A stretch of DNA of 64,000 nt from Meandrina meandrites (GCA_963693305.1 OY855913.1:17057484-17121483); one strand, 5' to 3'; shown: positions 28,871-42,060, numbered from the stretch's first letter. The notes: generated by a model from the sequence alone, not told the origin. Numbers and translations are program-made.

Positions 28871-31800
28871 AGTGTGAAAACTCAAAATTGCTCAAACTCT
28901 GACTGTTAGTAGTCCATAATGAGTTATTCATCGCCATGCAATTCATTTGTCAAATAACTCTTTCTTTTGGTAGAAAATGACGATCATAAATTTCACTGCC
29001 AGACACGGGGAAATTCGTTTTGAAAATTAGCGGTTTTTAAGCAAACCACTTGCCTTTACTATAAAACCTGAAGACATCCACTTGTTATCAGCTTATTCTA
29101 CATCTTTTCCAGATTTTATTCTATAATTTCTATGACGTTTAAATAAATTCATGACACTAACAGAGATCTGACAGAAATCCCACTCTTTCTCTATGGAAAT
29201 GACAAGGTAAATTTAAGAAACTATTTACCATACTACCTTTATATCAAATAAAGTAATATTTTGGAAATAAAGTCAGGAAGAAATGGCCTTTTAATTGATG
29301 TCACTTTTTGTCTGGGGAAATTAAATCGTTCTCCCTGAGAAAGCGCTAAAAATCCCAAAATCAAGCAAATAAGAGATTGCGTGACAGACGTGACAAATGT
29401 GGAAATTGTGATTTTCGGATATTTTAGCCAAAACTCGATAAAAATAAACTGATTTCATTGCTGTTCATAAAAACATCATTTTCCTTTGAGAATCTACGTT
29501 TTTTGCTTATTATATCAATCTGCCGACCGTACCCATGTGTAAGCAAATTCATACTCCACAGTGGTGGTAGAATTTATGTATACATGTCCACTGGGGGACT
29601 GATAATCAGCCACTGGAAGTTTTAGCGTAACAAACAAAGTATCCTTTCCAAATTTCAAAACAAACTCAAGGAAGGGGCCGTCCCTTCTGTTACTAGTGGC
29701 GTGAGACAAGAAAATGGTTCATTACACTTTGTAATATACCGGTAGTTATACATCTTAAGCCTGTTCCAGGCGTTCGGTAAGATGGGGAGCAGCACGAAAT
29801 TCTTTGGATATCCATGCTATTTGCATGTAATGGTAAACTTACGTAGTTTCGTTGTTTTCTACCATTCATAGTCAGTTAAACAATCTATTAGTTGGGAGCC
29901 ACTTTCCATGCACATTAAGGGTGTAACAAGGGAGCCACCGACCGACTATATAAGTATATCGATTCATATGGTAGAGAAAACCCTACAACTGAAGTTTGAG
30001 AGCAAAGATCGATTTTTCCATCTGACTGTAATTATGAGACATCTTTTGATATGGCAGATTTATCCCAAACCTGCAAAAATCAAATCAACTTCCAATCTAC
30101 CAAAGCCCCCTTAATGATAGTTAAAATAAACTTCTGGGTTTTATGTAAGAATTTCTGGGAAGCCCCTGCGTGTTGTGTTATCTTTGGTTTCCAACTGATT
30201 AATATGATTCTCACTGAAAAGTATTCAGTGGTTTTTGCCCGACGTAGGATCGTTTTCGCTCAAAATGGACCAAACAGTTGTGGATCAAATATTTACTTAA
30301 CAATTTATTCATGTTACCCGAGTGGCACGCGAAATAATCAAAGATAAGTTTATTTATAATTTATTCATGTTATGAGTGACACGCAAAATGCTATCAGGGG
30401 CCTTACATAGCCAGGTTTTTCAACAGTTGTAGGCATGTTTAACTGAGCCTCTTTTCGGGGATCCGGGAGTCGAGTCGGGAATCGATTTCCATTTCATCTT
30501 TCTTAAAAGTGCTCAACCTGAATTGTTTTACTTGCACATTTTAAAAATACGTTGCTGAAAATATTGCCGGTCAGCCCTGGCTAATTTTTGTCCTGGCCTG
30601 TACGTTAGTTACGTCGCTACGCCGCAAGCGAGCCTTTGTTTAAAAACAGTCTACTAGGTATACCATGTCCACGTATCATAATGGATGAGAAGAAATAAGC
30701 CGAAGGTTGGACAAGCAGCTTCCTCCATTCCATCCTCGGAGACCCAGGGGCAGTTAGTGGGGGCAAAACGAAGTAAACCGGGCAGAAATCGTAGTGGCAA
30801 AAGTTTTCTATAAATGTGTAAGAGCCCCTGGGAAACGAGTTTATCCAGACCATTTCCAAGCGGCTCTGCGAATGCTGGCTCCTGATTGAGCAAAAAAAAT
30901 CCTTTGTATTATTTTGCCCAATCAGCGAATAGTAACTTCAGAGTCACTTTCGTGTGTTCTTACAGGGCGATTATTGTATTGGCCATATTTTATTTTAATT
31001 AACATAAGATAGCCGAAAAATGTCGGAAGTGATTTTGGATGTCAGAAAGAAAAATATATCAACATCCACCGGTAAGTTTTGTTTGGACCGATTAGAGGTA
31101 TCGTAAATATAAATTGTGTCTTGTTTACCTGTGCAGTGCATTGAGGGCGGTTCGGCATACTCGTTTGGCCCGCACTGCGTGTATTTCTTTGCAGCAAGGG
31201 AATATTCCAGTTGGCCGAAATATCCGAAAATAGAAAATATAAAAAAGACATTAAATGAATGATTAATGTAAGCTTCAAGGTCTCAATTTCTGAGAAAATG
31301 ACTTTGAAGTTACTGTTCGCCGATTGGGCAAAATAATACAAAGGATTCTTTTTTTGCTCAATCAGGAGCCAGCATTCGCAGAGTCGCTTGGAAATGGTCT
31401 GGAGAGAATCGTTTCCCAGGGAATCTTTTACTTTCATAGAAAACTTTCGCCGCTACGATTTCTGCCTGGTTTACTTCGTTTTGCCCCGACTAACTGCCCC
31501 TGGGTCTCCGAGGATGCCCCATTCATGCTCATAAGTGGTTGTCAATGGTTCGCTTTAGGGTACCCTTTGTTACTCTTCAAAACTTGTCCTTCATTCAATT
31601 TGTTGCATTGGCTGCGGTGGAATACAAGTAAAAGGTTGAGGTAATTCTGTAATTTTTGTTGAAAATAAATACAAATAACGTCAGTAAAAATTCTTTGCAA
31701 GCGGACTATAAGCTGTATCATTCCACAGATTGAACCTTTCAGGCAGTGTTCTGAAATAATAATTTTCTTTACTTTACACAAAACTTACCTGGTCTAACTT

Positions 31801-32985
31801 AGGAATTAAATTATGTCCAATGTCCGTGTTCTGAAAATACCGATTCTAGCAAACTAAGCATGATTTCACTTTCTGTGGTTCGATATTTCAAGAGAAAACG
31901 ACCCGCCGGAAAAGTGATTCGAAATATCCTTTGCCAATTGCGCAAAGTAATTAAAGACTAGCTTTTATCTTACCTATTACAGGAGCAGTCTGTTTTCATT
32001 ATACTCTGAAAAGAGCACAATAACCCCATTGCAGTCATTATACAGCGCGTGAGATATGCGGCAAGGCCGTGGGAAAATCCAAAAATCAAGAGGGACACTT
32101 GTTTAGAATTAGCAACCATAACAACGATGACAAGTTGTTCAGTTGCAGTAATAAATATATATTAAGAACTAGCAACTAGAATTAGCAACTTTCTAAAATT
32201 AGTGATAGCATTAATAAATTACTTATTAGCTCACAAAGGCATCCACATAACACAATATCCAAGTGAAAGAAATGATATAAACTGGGTACACTTTGCACTC
32301 AAAACGGAGGGAAAGCTTTAATAAAAATCAAAGGCTGTTCTTTTTTTCACAAAAAGTTAATGAATGGCAAATTCATGCATAGCAATAAGATCTTTTTTAT
32401 TTTTATGGAATTTATAGGGCCAAAATATTTGAGAATACCAATTTCCACCTTTGTCACACCTGTCACGCAATCTCTTATTTGCTTGATTTCGTGATTTTTA
32501 GCGCTTTCTTAGAGAGAACGATTTAATTTCCCCAGACAAAAAGTGACATCAATTAAAAGGCCATTTCTTCCTGACTTTATTTCCAAAATATTACTTTATT
32601 TGATATAAAGGTAGTATGGCAAATAATTTCTTAAATTTACCTTGTCGTTTCCATAGAGAAAGAGTGGGATTTCTTTCAGATCTCTGTTAGTGTCATGAAT
32701 TTATTTAAACGTCATAGAAATTATAGAATAAAATCTGGAAAAGATGTAGAATAAGCTGATAACAAGTGGATGTCTTCAGGTTTTATAGTAAAGGCAAGTG
32801 GTTTGCTTAAAAACCGCTAATTTTCAAGTCGAATTTTCCCGTGTCTGGCCGGAAAATTTATGATCGTCATTTCCTGCCGAAAGAAAATGTTATTTGACAA
32901 ATGAATTGCATGGCGATGAATAACTCATTATGGACTACTGACAGCCAAAGTTTGAGCGATTTTGAAATTTTGAAGTTTGCCACTC
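28871..32985. mobile_element. 4.1-kb nested inverted-repeat structure
   Basis: Arms of about 540 bases (28,871-29,410 and 32,438-32,985) are inverted copies, including GATTGCGTGACAG and GTTATTCATCGCCATG. The interior contains a second inverted pair (30,731-31,516). No transposase is seen inside, and the ends show no certain target duplication, so it may be a non-autonomous transposon or two separate insertions. Confidence 0.65.
30731..31516. repeat. Inner inverted repeat, arms about 220 bp
   Basis: 30,731-30,950 and 31,295-31,516 are inverted copies; both hold CTCGGAGACCCAGGGGCAGT, CCTGGGAAACGA and TTGCCCAATCAGCGAA or close variants. The apparent open frames across each arm are the same repeat read twice. 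Confidence 0.8.
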
Positions 32986-33484
32986 AATGTTTGATTTTTG
33001 TAGACACCTGCTCTTAAAAGAAAAGGTTTTTTCCAGGGCGTTGTCCGAAATATTTATAATCTTGTCAATACTGTTGGCAATGACTTGAGTGCCAAGAAAG
33101 CGCTCAATACACACGACAGCGAGGCTTTTTAGCCTGTTTTGTCCCATCGTGCTCCGAACGTAGGTCTTTTAAGCGACGGAGTCACAAGCGCTCTGCTGAT
33201 CTTGATGCTGCAGGGATAACGGCCAGAATGGACGCGAAGTTTGAGAACTCTGGGGTCATTTCATAGAGCCTGTTTTCGTGCAACGTTTCAACGACTTCTG
33301 CAAATGTTTTAAATTGAGTGAACCGCCGGCGTTGACCTGCCAGGAGTAGCTCCCTGTTGAGGTCATAGTATCTGGCAACCAGGTCAAAGCTATCACTGGT
33401 GGGAGAATCACTTAGGGTGATGTCACCTAATGCACAAAGAACATCTTGGTCATTTCCACTGAACCGAATCTCAATTTCGGCCAA
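32935..33484 (-). pseudogene. hAT (ZMYM1-like) transposase carboxyl remnant
   Basis: Two minus-strand frames follow each other: 33,182-33,484 (FSGNDQDVLCALGDI, then FASILAVIPAASRSAERL) and 32,935-33,147 (MGQNRLKSLAVVCIERF). The order and the IPA-x-S-x-SAER signature match the hAT dimerisation domain of ZMYM1/zinc-finger-MYM-type transposase-like proteins. A frame break between 33,148 and 33,181 and loss of the rest show it is dead. Confidence 0.55.
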
Positions 33485-33984
33485 TACCTTATCCAGGAAG
33501 GTGATCCTCTGGCTTCAATGGAGAAGGAGCGCCAGCTTGTAAGCGCATTGAGGGTTGTCGTCTCGGCACACGAGCATTACGGAATGAAAATTCTTATTCA
33601 GCAATCCACGATTTCATCTTAACACTGATATTCACACAGTTTCTAAACAGGGGCGAAACTCCCCTTATTTCGGCAGCTTCGTAGAGTAACCAAAGTCTAA
33701 TTGGCGTTCCGCCTCGTCGTGATATGATCCACAGTCTTTCCCTGAAGGTAAGTACTCAGGCTGCTCGTATTCAATAAGATAGTTTAAAACAAAGACCGAG
33801 GACGAACAGATTCCATGCAGTGATGACAAGTTGTTACTGGCATCAGTCGGATAAGTAGAAATAGCAAAGAGGGTCGAGAAAGCATTTAAATTCGATCGTT
33901 TGGTCGTGTTGTAGTTTAACCCAAGTGCTTTTGCCCGAATCATGAGCGTTTTGCCCGAAAAATTTCAAAATTTCCCAGAACTTT

Positions 33985-34017
33985 GGGGGGGGGGGGGCTG
34001 CCACCCCCCCCCCCCCC
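33985..34017. repeat. G13/C14 homopolymer hairpin
   Basis: A run of 13 G, a six-base spacer and a run of 14 C form a perfect foldback. It is the centre of the poly-G dispersed repeat; flanks resemble 39,695-39,850 in inverted orientation. Confidence 0.75.
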
Positions 34018-35050
34018 TGCCCCTCGGCCCGTACGCCTATTGGGGGGTAAGGAGTCGAGCCCGAAGTATTTATATGGAGATAAAGTCAATTGCGTCTAAC
34101 CGTGGGCTACCAACTAAGTTTTTGACATCTTTTTGACAAGTGTTTGGTTTGTTTGATGGGTTTTATGGCTTCCGGTGACTCTAAACTACCAGTCAGATGC
34201 CTTGAAAAATGGAAGGAAGGGTATCAAATGTTGCATGATTCGTCATTTAGCTTCAAAGTTTGAATGGGTTTTCGAAAACGTTGCGTTTCACACAGGTGAT
34301 TATGAAGTTGAACTGGCAATAAAAATTTTTGCTGACATTGATTTGGACAATTTTAACTTTTCTGTAGTAAATAATTAAGATGGTAAATTTTAAGCTCGGT
34401 AATAAATCATGAAGATGGATTTTTTCAACAATGACACGAGCATTCAGCGGAGCACCATGGGTAAGGAATTTTGGTAACCTATCGATGCGAGAAATTTTGG
34501 TTATGACGTCAGCATACGCCCACCCGCGCGTACAGACTCTGGGGGAGGCGGAGTGGAGTCCTAAGGCAGCCCGACCAGGGGTGGGGGGAGGAGAATAGGC
34601 TGTGGGAGATGGGGAGCAGATGAATGCCATCTCTACGGGACATCTCTACTTATATCCATACTTACCAGGGCAAAGTTAATACCCGAGGAGCTCAGCTTTT
34701 AGGCTCGGCTAAATCTATTTTAAAAAGTTTTTTCTCATGTTAAAAAAATTATCTGGACATTTCATTTCAACTTAAACGAAGCAATTGTATGAATAGGCGG
34801 CAAACTCGTTTACACGTTTTTCACTGCTGAATTGAAAGACGGGAAGAAAGCGTGCTGGAGAACATAGATCTTCGTGAATATTTCTCGCTTTATTTACTTA
34901 TCTACAGCATGGAAACTCATGCCAAGTGATCTAGGATAACCTCTTAACGGGAAGATCCGAAATAATTGTTTACCTGAACATGATATATCGGAGTACGAGT
35001 CAAAAACGGCGAGAGTTGAAGCACTGTCTTCGACTGTCTTTGGTTCCTGC
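34018..35050. other. Intergenic, repeat remnants only
   Basis: The left part (34,085-34,170) is related by inversion to 39,695-39,770. No gene is seen. Confidence 0.4.
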
Positions 35051-35109
35051 GGCTGACCAAGACTGGAAAATTAACTGAGCTAATATAAAAGTGTGCTCAG
35101 AGCCGGTCA

Positions 35110-35330
35110 AGTTGACTGAAGTGACTGTTAAACGCTACACCGAAAGGAAGAAAGATATTGATCTTCGCTGAATTGATCTTCGCGTGGCGTGAGATTATTA
35201 CGAACATTGGACGAAACTACCGTTTTCCGATGTTATTTGGCTGGTTTGAAAGCTTTGCCCTGCAGAATTTACAAGCCTTCTCAAAATATGAGGTAACAAA
35301 CGTAAATGTACACATTTTGTAATGAGAATC
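35110..35330 (+). pseudogene. Gene-like duplicate of the segment at 59.6-60.45 kb
   Basis: The plus strand here and the minus strand at 59,700-59,780 plus 60,311-60,460 share ACTGTTAAA, GCTACACCG, GGCTGGTTTGAAAGCTTTGC and ATGAGGTAACAAACGT. In the other copy the corresponding reading frame runs ATPLEREKLIF to a stop after the GLV. Here several stops interrupt it. Family unknown; probably a duplicated gene fragment or transposon-borne sequence. Confidence 0.35.
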
Positions 35331-36186
35331 TGTTTATACTTCATTTATGAGCGAATTCGATGTTGTGTCGGTTTTCAGATCTTCCCGTCAATTATAAGCT
35401 TAAATTTCGTTAAAACGGCTGCTTTCAAACCTCTTAGCTTTACTCACTTTTGTGAACTTTTGCTTCGTTTCAAATATTGTTTTTTTAGTTAGTGGAGTTA
35501 ACTGTGAGGTTCATCGTTGGATTTTGAAAAGAATGTTCAATTATTGAGCTATACGGATCAAAAACATGATTTTGCGCGCTGCATTTGCAGAAAAATCCCG
35601 CAAACAAATCAAAGCAAAAAGCGAGTAAACCTTCGGCAACGATACTTCACCTTAACGCTAAAACGATTTATTATCCAACTGCTCTATTTCACTCGCTTGC
35701 ATTTTTTGCACAGTACAAAATAAGAGTATAGCATTTGGATGGTGTTCTGCTGCGTCCCTTCATCCTTCGGTTCCTGTTAAACAACTAATTTATGAATTAA
35801 ACCTGGATTAAACGCATTTTTTGCCTCTCGCCCCCTCTAGGTATTCTTTTGTTCCAAAGTCGCACTATTATGTTTTGTTCATATATTTTGGGGGTAGTAC
35901 AGAGGCACACGTTTACATTTTTATTTCAAAATGGCGTCCAATCAAACAACAAGATGAGTAAAAATTGTTCTATCCGTGATCAAATACACCATCGTTGCCT
36001 CAAAAATGAAAAGAAATATTGTAAAGAAGACTCGACTTCAGAAAAATGGACATCAAAAGTCCTGAAAGGCGACAATATATATTTCATGCGGTCAGTATTT
36101 CATGTTAATCTACATGACCTGTCCCGCATCTCGCGAGCATGACGTCGAGGCCGACACGTGAGTGGACGACTTTGCAAAACAGCAAT

Positions 36187-36450
36187 ATGGCGGCGGAAGA
36201 GGGGCGAATTCAGTGGATTGTTCGAGAGATCGTTAGCTCGGAAATCGGCGAACCAAACCTACCCACAAATGTACAGATTTATCAACGCAACAGAGAGGCA
36301 CCCGTTAATACTGGTGGTGGTTTTCAAAAAGTGAATGAAGAGCTGCGATGCAGGTTTCAGATTCCGAGACGTTTTCCCGCCAACGGGGACCGTGAATGTG
36401 CTCTCTCCCCGCTGCTCGCTCCTAGCGCAGAAAGTCCAGAAAGGCAATGA
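36187..36450 (+). CDS. Unrecognised open frame, possible first exon
   Basis: From the ATG at 36,187 a frame encodes MAAEEGRIQWIVREIVSSEI and a Pro/Arg-rich tail, 87 residues in all. The ATG sits in a good context (CAATATGGCGGCG), as in many animal first exons. An in-frame upstream Met at 36,139 exists. No motif is recognised and the frame ends without a visible donor. Weak evidence. Confidence 0.25.
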   Translation: MAAEEGRIQWIVREIVSSEIGEPNLPTNVQIYQRNREAPVNTGGGFQKVNEELRCRFQIPRRFPANGDRECALSPLLAPSAESPERQ

Positions 36451-36742
36451 TGTGAAATAAAAAGACAACCCAAACACGACTCCCATTGGTCGAGATTTGT
36501 TATTGACGACCTTCATATTTTTGTTCTAACGAGTATATCTTTTAACGACCTCCCTTTTCTGTACGAAAGGATGGGAGAGTCTTTGAATATTTCTTTGAGC
36601 ACCTGACACTTTTTCAGAAGGGCGATGTTACAGATTAAAAATTTGCATACGAGAAAAACAAAATTCTTAACATTCCGCGGTATCCGAAAGACGCGTAACT
36701 TTATATTTAATCTGATTATGATTGAGTCTAAAGGAGTGAGAA

Positions 36743-38260
36743 ACAATGAATGATTTGCCAGTAATCGGATCTGTTGTTATGAGCAAAGGATTTTGGGATC
36801 GCCAGGGGGCAAACATTGCAAGTCACAAAAAGACAATGTATAGCGAACAGTTGTTTTGACGTCCAAGAAAACGATTTTGAAGAAAGATCAACGCTTTTTC
36901 GCCATTATTTTATCAGAAATGGATTTGGGCAATGTTGATGCGTGGAAAGTGTAAGTTTTTGTTCGAATAACCGAGAAATATGTGATCAGACACCCCAAAT
37001 CTTCTACCGATGAACTTTCTTGCTTGCGTAAGGTTTATTGTGAAATAGAAATCGCGTAATGGTCTCGAAATTACAATATTTTTTAGCAAAGGTTTGCTTA
37101 ACTCGTTTATATTGCAAGTCATATTTTCGGTTCTCGTGATGTGCTCTCTGGAAGGACTGGATATGGAATATTCCATATAGGATATAGCTTTCTTTGTTAT
37201 TATGAAAATAAAGCAAGGTATGTCGCCTAAAATAACCTGAAATATAACGAATATTAATGTTTGTCCTGCTCCAGAGCCTACTGCTGAAGCAAAATGTGTT
37301 TAGCAGAGGTGCTGTTCGCCTGAAGCGAGAGCTGCGCTTCTCGTAATAAATAGATTTAAGATGCTTATTATCCTCCTCTTGTCGTTGTGTGACAATTTGT
37401 CACCACTACAGAAGTTGAATGTGAGGATTTTACGCAGGTTTTGAGCGTTATAGGTTGCCACTAAACAGTACCTTTTCAGGCAAGACAAGACCATGGTTTC
37501 GAGTTTTTAAACGGATGTCATCTTTTGCGTGTAGCGTTCTTTTTTTTGTGGGTTTAAGTTGCCAGTGCAACTCGTTCATGACAAAGAATGTTACATATTT
37601 TGTGGCTCGCATCTGGTTTGGGGTTTATAAATAAACCCGTACTAGTTAGCTGGATCGAAAAGGTGGTGCGTTCTAATTGATTTCTGTAGCCCACAATAAA
37701 GTACTACCTTTTTTATTTTCGAGCGAGAAAAATCTTAATATTCCAACCTGTGGAAGAATCTTTTTCTTTTCTTGGTACCTTCGATCGTTGTCACAACCCC
37801 ACACCACAACGATCGCCGATGGGCATATTTCCAATATTATTTGTATTACTGAGCTTAGAAATAACCCATAAGCAGCCTGTGCGCATGTGACTACAACTGA
37901 AAAGGCTTTATAGAGCTATTTCCTCTTGATTTATATCTTATTTTGTAACATTTCGAGACCATTACGCGATGTCAAATATTACGCAAGCAACGCAAGGAAG
38001 TTTATCGGTAGGTTTTATCGCATATTTCACGGTTATTCAAACCAAAACTTACAATTTCCACGTATTGACATTCCCAGAATCCACTTTCAATAAAAAAAAA
38101 GGCTAAGAAGCGTTGTTCTTTCTCCAAATCGTTTATTTGGACGTCGAAACAAGTTTTCACTATACATTTTCTTCTAGCGACTTGCAATGTTTGCCCCCTG
38201 GCGATCCCAGAATCCTATGCGAATAACACCGGATCCGATTAGTGGCAAATCATTCATTGT
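36743..38260. mobile_element. 1.5-kb transposon with about 330-bp inverted repeats
   Basis: 36,743-37,080 and 37,945-38,260 are inverted copies, starting ACAATGAATGATTTGCCA and including GATCGCCAGGGGGCAAAC and TTTCGAGACCATTACGCG. The arms differ by several indels, so it is old. Interior frames are not recognisable and no target duplication is evident. Confidence 0.75.
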
Positions 38261-38535
38261 CTGGAAATTTAGGTAATTCAAAATGATATTAGTATATACT
38301 TTGGTGATGTGACTGTTGTAATACAGTGGTTCTATTTTTAGGTGTATAGGGTCTTACATGCTGAGCGAGAAGAACTAAATGAAATATTAAACTGATTAAA
38401 CAGCAAATGACAAGGGTATGGGGATAATAGTCCTTCCTCTGGACAAATAGAATCGAGAACAAGATTTTCCGAAGATTGACCGGAGATCTGAGTTAATCGA
38501 GTTATGAAAGTCACGCAACAATTATAATGCAACTA

Positions 38536-39129
38536 CAGTGGAACCCCGTTAATACGGCCACCAACGGGCCATGGAAATTTGGCCGTATTAACGGGGTGGC
38601 CGTATTAACGGGGCTGGGTTAAATTTCATGACTGGTCTACTCAAGAGAGAAAGCCGCAACTTTTGTATTTATTTGCTTTATTACACACACAGTTACTTAA
38701 TCGCTTTGTAATTTAGCTAAGGGAATATTACTGTCTATAAATTTTTTTTTAAATTGTTGTTTGATTGGTTACAATTGATGACTAGTTAACCACAAAACCA
38801 CAGACGTCAATGACATGACAAGTTACAGGGGCCTAGGGGTTTTGAATAAAATAGTGTCGTTGAATTTTGTTGCTGAAGTACTGTATTTGTTCTGTTTGGT
38901 CAATTATAAGTGACATTTGGTTCGAGTGGCCGTATTAACGGGGTAAAATTATAAAGAATTATACAGGTTGGGATTTCAGAATGTGGCCGTTGGCCGTATT
39001 AACGGGGTGGCCGCATAAACGAGGTTTTATTATAAGGAAATATATGGGCGTTTCGCCGGGACAAAACAAAGTGGCCGTAATAACGAGGTGGCCGTATTAA
39101 CGAGGTGGCCGTAAGGCAGGGTTCCACTG
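38536..39129. mobile_element. 594-bp pogo/Tigger-like MITE with TA duplication
   Basis: CAGTGGAACCC and its complement form the ends and TA lies on each side (38,534-38,535; 39,130-39,131). Inside, GGCCGTATTAACGGGG or close variants occur seven or more times in subterminal tandem pairs, a layout of mariner-superfamily pogo/Tigger MITEs, where they can bind transposase. Confidence 0.8.
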
Positions 39130-39902
39130 TATTATCAAACGACAATTTTTTAAAAAAATAAATAAATCGAGTTCTAAAGAGGAATAATGGGGTGAAGAGT
39201 CTAAATTTTTCTTACGTTGGTATGGAGTAACAATCTTTCTTCTGGACACATGGAATGTTTTTTACCATAATCTATCGCAGCGTTTCAGGCTAATTAAAAT
39301 CTTTGAAAGAGCGGCAACTATATCGTGTTGTGAATCACACTACAATATAACGCAACTTTTATGGAGCGACAAGAACAGTTTTTATTTTACTTTTTAGTGA
39401 AGGAATGGAATTCTAAAGGGGCATAATGTATTTGAGGTGAAGAGTCTAAATGTTTCTTTAAATTAGATGTATGCTTTTCAATTTTCGATAACCTGACACC
39501 GAGTATAATGCCGCCAGCAAGGTCACAGAAAGCTTTAGATTTTTAAGTAACACGAGACATGGAGCACGACGTGCTTTTGATTTGGGGTTCACTGTTGTCT
39601 GAAACCCATTCAACCTTAGAAGTTTAATGACAAAGCATGCAGCATTTGATAACCCGCCTTCTTTTTTTCAGGGTATCTGCTTGGTAGTTTAAAGCAACCG
39701 GAAGCCATAAAAATCATCAAACTAATCAAACTTGTCAAAATGATGTCAAAAACTTAGTAAAGTGGCCACGATTCGACGCGCTCGACTGTAATGGATGACA
39801 GTCATAAGAGTGTAAATCCCGGGGGGGGGGGGGGGGTACTCCCCTGTAAATAAAGGCTTCAGGTTCAAACCGATAGATGACAGTAATGGCCTTCTCGAAT
39901 AC

Positions 39903-40047
39903 CTGAATTCGATTGTTATCGACATCAGCCATAAATATCCTTTCATCACTAAGAACTGCAGTGGAAAGTAGTCTATGGAACTCCTTCATCTCATTGCCTC
40001 GTGTTAAGAACTTGGATTCCTAAAAACTGTCCGTTCAGCTCAAACAC
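39903..40047 (-). pseudogene. NHL-repeat exon of the TRIM gene, broken by one base
   Basis: A TTTAG acceptor (40,048-40,052) leads into VFELNGQFLG in the phase needed by the upstream exon, and after a frame change the sequence gives MKEFHRLL, AVLSDERIFMADVDNNRIQ, a typical NHL repeat, ending at CAG/GT (39,901-39,905). The exon is 145 bases, one more than a multiple of three, while both ends are phase 0. A single extra base near 40,021 explains the break. No further NHL exon is recognised to the left. Confidence 0.55.
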
Positions 40048-40560
40048 CTAAATTCTTTGTTTGATTCTACCCGTAACATTAAGTATCCTACAAGCAATCA
40101 GGGACGTTGAATTTTCCATACCCCTCATCTTTCTTTCCAAAATTTAAATTTCAGTCGCAAAATTTGACGCAATGTTTGACTGTCTGACATTGTAAGAAAG
40201 TTGTTATATGCGACACAATTCAAGATAAGGGAAAGGTGAAAGAGCCCTCTCCGCCAATTTTACGTAAAACCTGGCCATTTAAGAGTCAACTATCTTGATA
40301 AGTTCGTTTAATTGATTGGGGACAAAGATATTTCGTCTCTTTCTGCAGGTTAACCCCAAGGAGCGTTTAGCTGATGATCAAGACTTCCATCGCTACAAAA
40401 TAAACACTGAACAGTTGAAAGCGGTGATTGCCACCGTCCGCCACCATCACTATAATTTGCATTCTTATCAAAGGCTATCCCGCGATGAAAGTCAAACTCT
40501 CTCTGTTTAATACACTTTGTACCAAGCGATCTTAACTAAGTTCCTCACTACAAAACATAC

Positions 40561-42060
40561 CTGAATCCTGCTGTTATTCCGGAATTCCAGCACAGAAACC
40601 GCATGTGGCTGTACAGTCTTTGACAGGGGACTCGGCTGTCTTCGTTTGACCTCAACAATAAATGGACTGCCATTAACATGTTCTCCATTTACCTTCACTG
40701 ATACGTCGCATTTTCCAGTTTCTTTGACAAAATAGCTGATATCGTAGGTGCCATCATTGTTATTTTGGACTTGCGCTTTCGTCGTGCATTCATGGCCTTT
40801 TACACAGTCATGGCCTTGACAATTTCTGATTTCCACTGTTACGTGGTCATGCTCTTCGTAACATTGATGGCCATTAGCATTTCTTGTTATCAAACGAAAC
40901 TGTGTTTTTTGTCCAATAAGTGCTCTTCTGATTCCCTTTCCTTCGACACTTGATTTATGCGCACAAGTCTTGTTGAGCAATGATTTCAATGAGTCGATTA
41001 CTTCGGTGGTCATTTTTTTCGTCAATTTTTCGTTTTCTACGTACGCGAACTGAGGAGGAACTTCAAGGTCACAGTCGAATTCTCTTTCATTGCTGTCTTC
41101 TTCAGGAAAACGCACATCTAATAGTAAAATCTCGGCGCTTATGCTTTGCTTCAAACGTGTTTCAGTTTTCTTAATTGCTCTCTCGATCATCCGCAATTGT
41201 TCTTCAATCTTGCTCTTTTGTTTTTGGAGAAGAAGTTCTGAAGTTTGTACCTGACCGTCTACTTCATTACATATTTCCTGCTTCTTCGCTTCAATGACAC
41301 TGATCATCTTTACAGCATGCTCCTCCGCGTCTTGTTTCACGGTAGCGGCTTCTTCCTTAATTTGAGTAAGGGATTTTTCGAGTCTCCTGATTTTGTCTCT
41401 CATCTGTTGCGCTTTTTCGTTTTGCGATTTAATCCCAGATTTCACTTCGGACGTTCGTTTATTTGCAGCTTCCTCCAAATCTATCTTGTTGTGAGGTCCG
41501 TGATCTGTCAAAACACAATTGGTGCAAACTGCAACTCTACAATCTGTGCAAAAGAACTTCAATTCTTCTTTTTCGTGGTGCTTCTTTTGGCAAAATACTG
41601 GTCGCTTTAAAACATTCTCAAAGTCTTCGTCTTGAAAGTCTTTGAGCGCCAACACACGGTGTTCTTTATAAGCTTTCATTCCTTCGTGATGGCTTATGCA
41701 GGTGGCTTCGCACCAGAAATCACAACACTGAAAGCAGTAGACACTCTGTGAGCTTTTCTTGTCGCAATTTCCACATTTTACTGCAGTGGTATTGCACTCC
41801 TTTATGGCCAACACATCGAGCAAGCTGTTAATGCGAAAGTTGGTCGACAGGTCGTCAAGTTTTTCACTTTTGGAGAATGCATTTCTTCCACACTTTGGGC
41901 AGGTAATCTCATCAGAGCCACTCTTTCGTTGAATCCTTTTCAAGCATTTAAGACAAAAACTGTGGTAACATGGCAGCATTTTTGGATCAGTGAATACTTT
42001 CTTGCACACAGTACAGGATACTTCTTCATGAAGATTGTCTAGCAAAGTTTTTATATCCAT
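40561..42060 (-). CDS. TRIM2/3/71-like RING E3 ligase, first coding exon
   Basis: The exon encodes exactly 500 residues from the ATG at 42,058-42,060 to the donor CAG/GTATGT (40,561/40,560). A Met 35 codons upstream is in frame but MDIKTLLDNLHEE fits the start of the family better. Order: C3HC4 RING (about residues 15-65, CTVCKKVF, CYHSFCLKCL, CPKCGR), two B-boxes (about 95-195, ending CTNCVLTDHGPH), a long coiled coil (about 200-310), and a filamin/ABP280 repeat (about 390-490, DGTYDISYFVKETGKCDVSV, VNGSPFIVEV). The family ubiquitinates targets and binds RNA through carboxyl NHL repeats, which would be in the next exons. The intron is 513 bases. The exon itself is intact. Confidence 0.88.

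Noticed and set aside
40316..40510. Plus-strand frame of 64 residues next to the TRIM gene
   Set aside because: It lies in the intron of the minus-strand gene and has no recognised motif.
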